DNA from: Cellvibrio fontiphilus_A
Lineage (GTDB): Bacteria; Pseudomonadota; Gammaproteobacteria; Pseudomonadales; Cellvibrionaceae
NCBI RefSeq assembly: GCF_042646205.1
Contig: NZ_JBHRTF010000002.1
Span: 806,001-870,000 of the forward strand
Length of the DNA stretch: 64,000 nucleotides
Reading direction: 5' to 3'
The position numbers and the translations under genes were made by a program. A model generated the notes under the pieces. That model saw nothing but the letters and a program-made list of their open reading frames with translations, was not told where the DNA came from and did not search any database. Positions 53,680 through 61,454 of this stretch are shown one piece after another. How positions within the stretch are numbered: the stretch's first letter is position 1; the number at the start of each line of letters is the position of its first letter.

Positions 53680-55077
53680 TCATTCACTGCTTGTATCGGT
53701 TTCATCTAGTTGGCTGCTGGGAACCACATTCATGTCATATTTTTTGATGAGGTCGTAGAAGGTTGGGCGAGTAATACCCAGCAGTTTGGCAGCGGCGGAA
53801 ATGTTGTTATCGGTCATGCTCAGGGCGCGCAATATAGCGCCGCGTTCAGCCTCTTGGCGAACGTGGCGCAGGTTGAGCGACAGCTCTCCGGCCTCGGCAA
53901 GGCCCAGATCTTCCCGGGTGATGTATTTGCCATCAGCCATGATAACTGCGCGTTTGACCTTGTTTTCCATCTCGCGGATATTGCCCGGCCAGTTGTAATT
54001 CTCGATGGCGGCTATGGCATCGGGGGTGAAGCCTGTGACGTTTTGGCCGTGCTCTTTGGCAAATTTGAGTTTGAAGTGGCGCGCCAGCAACACTTTGTCA
54101 CCCAGGCGATTGCGCAGCGGGGGAATGTTTACTGTCATTTCGCAAATGCGATAGAAGAGGTCTTCGCGGAAGCTGCCCTCTCTGACCATGGCCTCCAAAT
54201 CTTTGTTGGTGGCGCAGATCACCCGTACATCCACCGGGATCTCGGTGCGGCCGCCAACCCGCTCAATAACCCGCTCTTGCAGGAAGCGCAGCAGTTTGGC
54301 TTGCAGGTTGAGTGGCATATCGCCGATTTCGTCGAGGAACAGGGTGCCTTCATTGGCAGTTTCCACCTTGCCCAGGGTGGTTTTATTGGCGCCGGTAAAC
54401 GCGCCCTTCTCATAGCCAAACAGCTCACTTTCAATCAGGTTTTCCGGAACGGCGGCGCAGTTGATTGCCACAAAACGTTTGTTTTTGCGTGGGCTGAGTT
54501 GATGGATCGAACGCGCCAAGACCTCTTTACCTGTACCGCTTTCACCCAGGAGGGTGCAAGTCACAGTAGTGGGCGAGATCTTTTCCAGTTGACGGCAGAT
54601 CTTGAGCAATTGCGGATCGTTGGTAATCAAACCTTCCAGCGGCTCTTGCTGGGAAAGGCTTAGGCGGCGGTTATAGTCTTCCAGTTCAAAAATGTGGAAG
54701 GCGCGCTGCACGATCAGGTCCAAAGTATTGGGATCGACCGGTTTTTGATAAAAGTCGTAAGCACCCATGGCAACCGCGCGCAGGGCATTGTCGCGGTCGG
54801 TTTTACCGGTCATCACAATAATTTTGGTGTTGGGCGATATGCGCAGAATGTCCTGAATGCATTTAAAACCTTCGTCCACGCCATCTTCATCGGGCGGCAG
54901 GCCCAGATCCTGAATCACCACCGAGGCTTCATGCAGGCGAATGGCGGCTATGGCGTCCTGACGGTTGTCGGCGACGACTGTCTCGTATTGATCAAAGTGC
55001 CAACGCAGCTGGCTTTGCAGGCCGGCGTCGTCTTCCACAATCAGCAGAATAGGTTTGGAGGCAGCTGTTTTGCTCAT
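53680..55077 (-). CDS. prsR: PrsR: PEP-CTERM-box sigma-54-dependent response regulator
   Basis: 465 residues, NtrC architecture. The receiver domain has LLIVEDDAG, phospho-acceptor Asp57 in VVIQDLGLPP, and YQKPV. The AAA+ domain has Walker A GESGTGKE, the sigma-54-contact GAFTGA, FLDEIGDMPL and the R-finger region. The C-terminal Fis-type helix-turn-helix is ISAAAKLLGITRPTFYDLI. PrsR-type regulators activate PEP-CTERM and polymer genes from sigma-54 promoters; one such promoter is at 51201-51216. ATG has GGGA five bases upstream. It follows its kinase gene by nine bases. Confidence 0.95.
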   Translation of the reverse strand: MSKTAASKPILLIVEDDAGLQSQLRWHFDQYETVVADNRQDAIAAIRLHEASVVIQDLGLPPDEDGVDEGFKCIQDILRISPNTKIIVMTGKTDRDNALRAVAMGAYDFYQKPVDPNTLDLIVQRAFHIFELEDYNRRLSLSQQEPLEGLITNDPQLLKICRQLEKISPTTVTCTLLGESGTGKEVLARSIHQLSPRKNKRFVAINCAAVPENLIESELFGYEKGAFTGANKTTLGKVETANEGTLFLDEIGDMPLNLQAKLLRFLQERVIERVGGRTEIPVDVRVICATNKDLEAMVREGSFREDLFYRICEMTVNIPPLRNRLGDKVLLARHFKLKFAKEHGQNVTGFTPDAIAAIENYNWPGNIREMENKVKRAVIMADGKYITREDLGLAEAGELSLNLRHVRQEAERGAILRALSMTDNNISAAAKLLGITRPTFYDLIKKYDMNVVPSSQLDETDTSSE

Positions 55078-55086
55078 GCGATCCCG

Positions 55087-57132
55087 TTAATCCTTGTTCA
55101 GAGGGAGGGTGATGGTGATGGTGGTGCCTTCGCCCGGTTCACTGGCGACATTCAGTGTGCCGCTCAGCTCGCTGATGTATTCGCGCGAGAGGTAGACTCC
55201 GATCCCCATGCCTTTGCCGGATTTGGTCGTTTCAAAGGGTTTGAATAAACGGTTGTGGATAAAATCCCAATCCATGCCTGAGCCGTTGTCTTCGATAATC
55301 ACCGTGGCCCAGTCATTGTTGACGCGCAGTGTAACATGAACCCGGCCATCGTCCGGTGTGGCCTCCAGCGCATTTTTGATGAAGTTAGTGATGGTCATCA
55401 CCAACCGCACCTGGTCGGCATTGATGGTGCGTTCGGTATTTTCGATATCGCTGCTGAGTTTGCTGCAGTTGCGCTGGCATTCGCTCACCGCCTGTTGGAC
55501 AACCTCAAGAATAGAGAGACGTTTAACCAGATCCGATTCATCGCGGCGCAACTTTTTCAGCAGGTTGTTCATGCGATCCACCGAGTTGCTGATGGTTTTG
55601 ATGGCATCCTCAAAAAACGCAGGGTTGCCTTTGTGTTTTTCGGCGTTGCGCACCACCAGTGCCTGCTGGGCGATCAGGTTATTCAGGTCGTGAATAATAA
55701 AGGCCACCAGTTTGTTGTAGGTGTCGAACTGGCGCCCCTCTACCAATTGCTCTGCCTGCTGGTGACGCTTGAGGTAGCTGCCAATTTGCCGGCCCATGGT
55801 TTTGAGCAGATCCAAATCTTCCCAGGTCAAACTCTGGTCGCCGGCTGGTTTGGTCAGTGCCATAAAGCCCACCAGCTCCTGCCCCACTATCAACGGAAAT
55901 AACAGCCAGAGATCGGGGATGTTATGGGCCCAGTGAGGCAGTAATTCGTTGTGCTGGCTGAGTGCTTTGTTGTCGCCACTGTCGGGAATAAATACCCATT
56001 CAGCGTCGATAAATGCCCGGCAGAAAGGGCTGTCAACCGGCTCCTCCTGCAGGGTTACATAGTTGGGCAGGTTGGTGCGGTAGACCGGTTCATAGAAACC
56101 CTGTTTGCGCAGCCAGATGACTCCGCCGGGCGCTTTGGTGGTGGAGGCGACAGCGTAAAAGGCGCGCTGGTTTACCTCGGCGGCATCCACCGGTTGCGCC
56201 AGATAATTGATCAGCCGCAACCATTCGTTGCGATAGTCGTATTTATAGCGAAACAGGTGCTTGTTAATCAGCACCGAGAGTTTCATGCGAATCCGGCTGG
56301 AGATAAAAACCGTCGCAATCAATAACACGGCAGCGGCTAAGAGCAAGCTGTAGAAAACCGTTCCCCAATTCCCGCCGTATAAACGCACATAGTAACCACC
56401 CAGTGACAGCACGGTGATTAAAATCCCGACACCCACCAGTGAGGTGGTGTAAAAGGCGATGGGGCGCGACAAATTGAAGTTCGCCGGGCGGTCGCTGCGC
56501 TGTAGCAGCAGTATTCCACCCAAGGCCATAAACAGGCAGGTGGCGATAGACACCGCCGCGCGCGACTGCCACAGCATGGGGTCCAGGCCTTTGAAGATAA
56601 GCGCGTGGGTGAAGAGGTAAATGTCGTAGAGGAAAATAGCCGCGAGGTTCATGCACAGGAGTTTGATCTGGCGGTCATTTTCCGCTGCAAACCGATAGAG
56701 CTGTTCCACGCTGACCAGTGCGATAACGGCCAGGCCCAAGGCAAACCAGATGGAGAGTCCGGCTTGGTTGAGATCCGGTATAAACAGCATCACCAGTGCC
56801 AAGGCGGTAATGGGCCAGCCGCCGCTGAACAGGAGTTGCAAGCTGGCGGGCAGTTGGCGGCGATTGCTGTTGTGTTTTAAGCACAGCCAAATACAAAAGA
56901 CCCAGGCGTTAAAGTGCAGGTATTCAAAGGTAATGAGCAGGTAAAGTGGAATTTCGTAACCGGAAAAGGAGAGTGCAATAGCGCCCAAGTGCGCGGTATG
57001 CAGGGCGGCCGCCCAGAAAAAAATCCAGGTTTTTTGGCCGCGCAGCAGCTGAAACAGGTAGGTGGCGGTGAGCAGCGAGGCCACAACAGCAGCGCTAAAA
57101 TAGGCGACGAAGGTGACGCTGTTATATTCCAT
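55087..57132 (-). CDS. prsK: PrsK: XrtA/PEP-CTERM system sensor histidine kinase
   Basis: About 681 residues. Eight to ten N-terminal membrane helices (roughly 1-290) replace a classical periplasmic sensor; a GAF domain follows (VIWLRKQGFYEPVYR). The kinase core has FIIHDLNNLIAQQ (H-box), FIKNALEATPDDG (N-box), IIEDNGSGMDW (G1) and GKGMGIGVYLSREY (G2). This membrane-GAF-kinase order is the PrsK type. The frame is open to 57234; ATG 57132 gives the family's normal N-terminus (short tail then helix 1), though GGAG sits almost against it, and ATG 57177 is an alternative. It is transcribed with prsR. Confidence 0.93.
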   Translation of the reverse strand: MEYNSVTFVAYFSAAVVASLLTATYLFQLLRGQKTWIFFWAAALHTAHLGAIALSFSGYEIPLYLLITFEYLHFNAWVFCIWLCLKHNSNRRQLPASLQLLFSGGWPITALALVMLFIPDLNQAGLSIWFALGLAVIALVSVEQLYRFAAENDRQIKLLCMNLAAIFLYDIYLFTHALIFKGLDPMLWQSRAAVSIATCLFMALGGILLLQRSDRPANFNLSRPIAFYTTSLVGVGILITVLSLGGYYVRLYGGNWGTVFYSLLLAAAVLLIATVFISSRIRMKLSVLINKHLFRYKYDYRNEWLRLINYLAQPVDAAEVNQRAFYAVASTTKAPGGVIWLRKQGFYEPVYRTNLPNYVTLQEEPVDSPFCRAFIDAEWVFIPDSGDNKALSQHNELLPHWAHNIPDLWLLFPLIVGQELVGFMALTKPAGDQSLTWEDLDLLKTMGRQIGSYLKRHQQAEQLVEGRQFDTYNKLVAFIIHDLNNLIAQQALVVRNAEKHKGNPAFFEDAIKTISNSVDRMNNLLKKLRRDESDLVKRLSILEVVQQAVSECQRNCSKLSSDIENTERTINADQVRLVMTITNFIKNALEATPDDGRVHVTLRVNNDWATVIIEDNGSGMDWDFIHNRLFKPFETTKSGKGMGIGVYLSREYISELSGTLNVASEPGEGTTITITLPLNKD

Positions 57133-57256
57133 CTCCGGGGCGATCCTGTGTTGGCTATAAATCTTGGCAATAAGCATAACAGCTGCGATTGCCGGATAGA
57201 ATGCGCGCCCGGTGTAGCATCTGAATACTGCCATCGCCTGTGTGGGTATTTGCAGC

Positions 57257-57262
57257 TATAAT
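57257..57262 (+). promoter_or_regulatory. -10 box before the cytochrome c5 gene
   Basis: TATAAT with a GC-rich stretch directly after it (ATGCGCGCCG), giving a leader of about 100 bases before the GTG at 57375. No clear -35. The divergent prsK start is 125 bases away. Confidence 0.4.
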
Positions 57263-57374
57263 GCGCGCCGACCTTATCCAGCCCTTACCTCCGGGAACAT
57301 CCGGGCGCCTGGGCAGATTTACCTGGCTAAGCTGAGCTACATCAGCCGCCGTTGATACCCATGAGGAAAATGCC

Positions 57375-57788
57375 GTGATCCAGATGAAAAAGTTGTTCGG
57401 AGTTCTGTTTGTTTCGGGTTTGGTGGCACTGTCTGCCGTAGCTCACAGTGATGATGAGATTAAAGCGCGCATTGCACCTGTTGGTAGCAGCTGTATGTCA
57501 GGCGACGAATGTGCTGCTGCGCCGGCACCCGCCGTTGCCGCCGGGCCAAAATCCGGTAAGGACGTGTACGGCAGTTTCTGTACTACCTGTCACGGTGCTG
57601 GCGTAATGGGCGCCCCCAAATTCGGCGATGCGGCTGATTGGTCTGCCCGTGCGGGCAAGGGCCTGGATACCCTGTATACCCACGCGATCAACGGCTTTAA
57701 CGCTATGCCAGCCAAAGGCATGTGTGCGGCCTGTTCTGATGACGAGATCAAAGGCGCTGTGGATTACATGGTCGAAAACAGCAAATAA
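57375..57788 (+). CDS. Cytochrome c5-family protein
   Basis: 137 residues. A signal peptide ends near VAHSDD. One heme site is present (CTTCH), followed by the methionine ligand region AMPAKGMCAACSDDEIKGAVDYM. The second cysteine pair (CAAC) is the structural disulfide typical of c5. It is a periplasmic monoheme electron carrier. The GTG start has GAGGA seven bases upstream; an in-frame ATG follows at 57384. It is monocistronic, with its own terminator, and unrelated to the polysaccharide genes. Confidence 0.92.
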   Translation: MIQMKKLFGVLFVSGLVALSAVAHSDDEIKARIAPVGSSCMSGDECAAAPAPAVAAGPKSGKDVYGSFCTTCHGAGVMGAPKFGDAADWSARAGKGLDTLYTHAINGFNAMPAKGMCAACSDDEIKGAVDYMVENSK

Positions 57789-57808
57789 GCTGACGCGCTG
57801 CCAGAACG

Positions 57809-57851
57809 AAAAACCCCCGCCATTGTTGCAATGGCGGGGGTTTTGTTTTTT
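57809..57851 (+). terminator. Rho-independent terminator of the cytochrome gene
   Basis: AAAACCCCCGCCATTG-TTG-CAATGGCGGGGGTTTT followed by GTTTTTT. With A and T runs on both sides it can also serve the convergent TonB-receptor gene. Confidence 0.95.
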
Positions 57852-57889
57852 GGCACCGGCTGCCTGACAAGCGCAGCCGGGTCGCTGGT

Positions 57890-60800
57890 TTAGAAATTAG
57901 CCTTCAGGATCAGCGCCGCACGGCGGTCGTTTACAAACCATGAGCGGCCAGCCTCAGCCCCTTTGCCATCGAGGATCATGATGGTCTTGGTCTGGGTGTT
58001 GGCGATATTGGTCAACTGCAAACCAACGGTGACATTCTCATTCACATTGTAAAACGCCGAGCCATCCAGGAAGCCTGAATCATCGTTCCACAGTGGGTAT
58101 TTACTGATTACATCGCGGGTGGTTAACAGGTACTTGGAGCGCCAGTTGTAGGCTAAGCGCAGTGACCAGTCGTTTTTGTCATACATGGCGACAATGTTGA
58201 AAGTATCGCGCGATTGGCCCTGTAGTGGCACCTCGTCAAACTCCACCCGCGCGCCTGTGTCGGTTGCGCTGCCGGCAAACCCATCGGCACTGCTATCGCC
58301 ACTGTTAGGTACACCGCTGGCTTCGATGTAGGTGTAGTTCATCTGTAAACCCAAGCCATCCCAGGGGGCGGGCAGCATGTCGTAGAACTGCTGATAAGCC
58401 AGCTCAAAGCCCTGCATACTGCCATCGCCACCGTTGCGTGTACCTTCCACGTCTGCGGTTTGGGTAACGCCGGTTACCGGGTTGGTGAAATCCCGCGCGA
58501 AGCTGCCGTATACAAAGAAGTTGCTTAAGTCTTTGTAGAAGAGCGTGGTGGTGAGTGAGCCAACCCGCGCAAAGTACCATTCCAGCGAGGCGTCAAACTG
58601 GGTGGATTCCATGGGTTTGAGGCCGGGGTTACCTGAATCGCCGCGCCAGCCGGAAACGCTGGCACCCAAAATTCCACTACCGCCGGCACCGGGGTTGGTT
58701 GGGTCGATTTCCGGTTGTACCACGGTGAGTGACAATTGGCTGAGGTTGGCCTGATTTTTCACTGCCTCCATATCCGGCAGGGCGATGGCCTTGGCGACCG
58801 CAAAGCGAGAGATGAGGTCGTCGGTCAGCTCCAGTTTGAGGTTGAAGCTGGGCAGGCTAGCGGAGTAGGTGGAATTGGCATTTTGCACAGTGAAGGCATT
58901 GTTGCCAAAACCGCGTTCGCTATCGCTGAGGAAGTTGTGGGGGTCAGTGGTCCAGCGCGACTCGGGCATGGCCATCAGTGCCGCGCGTGCCGCGGCCAAA
59001 TCGGCGTAACCGCCCTGGTCAAACAGTGCCTGGCTGGCTTGGGTTGTCCAGGCATCCACGGCGCCCGGTGTTAATGGCAGGTTGATACCGGCGGGCACCG
59101 CAAAATCCGGCACCAGATCCGGGTATTGCACCGAACCGAGGGCATCGCGTTCCAAACGGACATAACGCATACCTAGATTACCGCTGAAGCGCAGGGCGTA
59201 GTCGTCCGAACCGAAATCCACCTTCACATAGGCGGCGTTATTGGTTTCGGTAGTGACAAATATCTCTGATGGCGTGAAATAGCTGTCGGTGCCTGCGCGT
59301 TTATTGGCGGGCACAAAAGAGCCGGCATCCGCCAGCAATTCGCGGCCATTAATAACCTCGTGAACCAGAGACGGCGAGGCGTGCAGCATGTTGTTGCCGG
59401 GAATGGTCAGCGCTTCACCGCGATGGAAATCGCTCCAGTCCACCGAACTGTAAGACTGGTCGGCGACCTTCTCCAAATCCGCCCAATAAATGTCTGATTG
59501 CCAGCGCGGCCCCAGGGCACCCCAGTTGTAAACAGAGTAGCGCACGGTTTGCTCGCGTTCGGCATGGCGCAGGCCGCCCGAAATCGCGGTGACCAGCCCA
59601 TCGTCCAGGCTGTGTTTTACGTCGATGCGACTGGCCAGTGAGTCACCTTCGGAGCGCTCGTAGTGGTCCATCGCCGACTGCCAGAAATAGGAGGTCGGGT
59701 CCTGGAAGTAATTCGCATCACCCGCCGGGTCATCGGAGAAGCCGGGGAAGCCGCTGCTGTAGAGCTCCGGGTTCTGGGTGCGGAAACCGTTCCAGGGCTC
59801 AATCAGTGTCAGCGAGGGAGTTTTGCCACGGGTGCTGTAGTCCTGCATCGCATGGGTAGCGAGCATAATAGTGACATCATCGTCCTGGGTCTCTGCGTCT
59901 ATGTATTGCAGGTCGAGGGTGTATTCCCAGTTGTCGTTGGGGGTGAATTTCAGGTTGAAGGCGTAATCGTCCACCAGCGTGCGGGTACTTTTAACGCGGG
60001 TATCGGTGGAGAAAATGTGGCCCCACTGGGGGATGTTGACCGGAGCATCGCCCCAGGCGCGCGGGATGCGATTGGTATGGCCATCAGCGGAACGCCAGCC
60101 GTCAGAGTCTACCAGCGTACCGGCGGTGAAAATGCCCTCGTCAGTAAATTCAAACTGGGTGCCTTCGAGTGCACGGGTGCGACGAATGTCTTGCTCGGCA
60201 TCTTCGTCGTAGTAGCCACCTTGATATTTGATGGCATATTCGGTCCAGGTCAGGGTGGCGTCCGAGCGCATGAATTGCAGGCTGCTAACCAGCGTATTGT
60301 CTGGGTTTTGCCATTGCAGGGCAGCGGCGTAACCCTGACGGTCGCGCTCGTCGGTTTTCATCAGCGCGTTGGAACCGTTGGGCATCCACACCTTGCCATC
60401 ACCTTGGCCTACAAAACGCTCGGCACCGGCCAGTACGGCAGCATCGTATTGCACGTAAGCATCACTCTGGATGCCGTTGGACATGCCGGTCAGCGAGGAA
60501 TCGGCGATGTTCAACAGCGCCCCAAACTCACCCGCACTGGTGTCCCAGCGGTCGCTGTAAAGCGCCGACAGGGTGGGGGTCCACTTTTCCGCCATATCGC
60601 CGTAGGAGTAGTCGGCTGAAACAGCCGCCACGCGGCCGTCAGAGTCAAACGGCTTGCGGGTGCGCAGGCTAACAGTACCGCCAATACCGCCCTCAATCAT
60701 GTCGGCAGTCTGGTTTTTGTAGATATCTACCCCACCCATCAGCTCCGGTGGAACGTCCTGGAAGCTGAGGCCGCGGCCGGAGTTGGCGGTAAAGGAATCG

Positions 60801-61195
60801 CGCCCGTTAAATTCGGAGCGGGTGGCGTTCATGCCGCGAATCACCGCTGCTGAACCTTCCACGCTGAAGTGATCGGGGTCGTTGGCTGAGGCAAAGCGCT
60901 CGATGGATACGCCGGGCACCCGCTGCATGGCTTCCAGCACACTGCGATCAGGCAGCGAGCCTATGTCGTTGGCGGAGATGGAATCTACCACCGTACTGGC
61001 GTTGCGTTTGATGTCTTGCGCATTTTGCAGGTTGGCGCGAACACCAGTGACTACCACTTCTTCCAGATTCTCGTTGGTATCCGTTTGGGCAATTACCGGA
61101 GCGGTGATGGCCATAATACAAAGCGCTAACACTGAGCGCCGGAACAGGGGATTGTGCGTGGAGTCATGACCTTGCAGTAAATTTTGGGGAAGCAT
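57890..61195 (-). CDS. TonB-dependent receptor (Xanthomonas/Caulobacter type)
   Basis: 1101 residues. A signal peptide (VLALCIMAITAPVIAQ) is followed by a TonB-box/plug start, LEEVVVTGVRANLQNAQDI, then the plug (SLPDRSVLEAMQRVPGVSIER, IEGGIGGTVSLRTRKPFD) and a large barrel ending in the aromatic LILKANF. This TIGR-type subfamily commonly imports oligosaccharides in cellulolytic gammaproteobacteria, so a glycan ligand is likely but unproven. I chose ATG 61195 because GAGG lies six bases upstream, over an in-frame start at 61225. The upstream region carries paired inverted repeats at 61286-61429. Confidence 0.92.
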   Translation of the reverse strand: MLPQNLLQGHDSTHNPLFRRSVLALCIMAITAPVIAQTDTNENLEEVVVTGVRANLQNAQDIKRNASTVVDSISANDIGSLPDRSVLEAMQRVPGVSIERFASANDPDHFSVEGSAAVIRGMNATRSEFNGRDSFTANSGRGLSFQDVPPELMGGVDIYKNQTADMIEGGIGGTVSLRTRKPFDSDGRVAAVSADYSYGDMAEKWTPTLSALYSDRWDTSAGEFGALLNIADSSLTGMSNGIQSDAYVQYDAAVLAGAERFVGQGDGKVWMPNGSNALMKTDERDRQGYAAALQWQNPDNTLVSSLQFMRSDATLTWTEYAIKYQGGYYDEDAEQDIRRTRALEGTQFEFTDEGIFTAGTLVDSDGWRSADGHTNRIPRAWGDAPVNIPQWGHIFSTDTRVKSTRTLVDDYAFNLKFTPNDNWEYTLDLQYIDAETQDDDVTIMLATHAMQDYSTRGKTPSLTLIEPWNGFRTQNPELYSSGFPGFSDDPAGDANYFQDPTSYFWQSAMDHYERSEGDSLASRIDVKHSLDDGLVTAISGGLRHAEREQTVRYSVYNWGALGPRWQSDIYWADLEKVADQSYSSVDWSDFHRGEALTIPGNNMLHASPSLVHEVINGRELLADAGSFVPANKRAGTDSYFTPSEIFVTTETNNAAYVKVDFGSDDYALRFSGNLGMRYVRLERDALGSVQYPDLVPDFAVPAGINLPLTPGAVDAWTTQASQALFDQGGYADLAAARAALMAMPESRWTTDPHNFLSDSERGFGNNAFTVQNANSTYSASLPSFNLKLELTDDLISRFAVAKAIALPDMEAVKNQANLSQLSLTVVQPEIDPTNPGAGGSGILGASVSGWRGDSGNPGLKPMESTQFDASLEWYFARVGSLTTTLFYKDLSNFFVYGSFARDFTNPVTGVTQTADVEGTRNGGDGSMQGFELAYQQFYDMLPAPWDGLGLQMNYTYIEASGVPNSGDSSADGFAGSATDTGARVEFDEVPLQGQSRDTFNIVAMYDKNDWSLRLAYNWRSKYLLTTRDVISKYPLWNDDSGFLDGSAFYNVNENVTVGLQLTNIANTQTKTIMILDGKGAEAGRSWFVNDRRAALILKANF

Positions 61196-61285
61196 AGCTA
61201 ACCTCTCGTTGTCGTTATTAGGCAAATCGGATTAGGGTCACCCCGTCGGGAGGGAGACACGCTGCCATGCTCGGCTTATCTGTGG

Positions 61286-61325
61286 CTGGTGTCGCACCAG
61301 TTTGCCCAGTTAACGCAAACTGGTG
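61286..61325. promoter_or_regulatory. Overlapping inverted repeats upstream of the TonB receptor
   Basis: CTGGTG-TCG-CACCAG (61286-61300) shares its right arm with CACCAGTTTGC-N9-GCAAACTGGTG (61295-61325), so only one of the two hairpins can form at a time. A DNA operator or an RNA switch would both fit. Confidence 0.45.
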
Positions 61326-61404
61326 ATCCGGTGTGGCACAGTGGGACTTGCGCGCTGGGTGTGGTGCGAGGAGAGACTGCGGTGCGCGGGTTCTGGCGGT
61401 GATG

Positions 61405-61429
61405 CCAGTTTGCGCATCGGCTAAACTGG
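61405..61429. promoter_or_regulatory. Second CCAGTTT-N11-AAACTGG inverted repeat
   Basis: It has the same 7-base arms as the 61297-61323 repeat (there with a 13-base centre) and lies about 100 bases away, between rep and the TonB-receptor gene. Two similar palindromes suggest paired operators. Confidence 0.4.
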
Positions 61430-61454
61430 GGAGCTAAAACCCCCAGCATGGTGG

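Noticed and set aside
53710..54663. 317-residue + strand open frame opposite prsR
   Set aside because: Antisense shadow; prsR has every expected NtrC-family motif.
59663..60619. 318-residue + strand open frame opposite the TonB receptor
   Set aside because: Antisense shadow of the receptor barrel.
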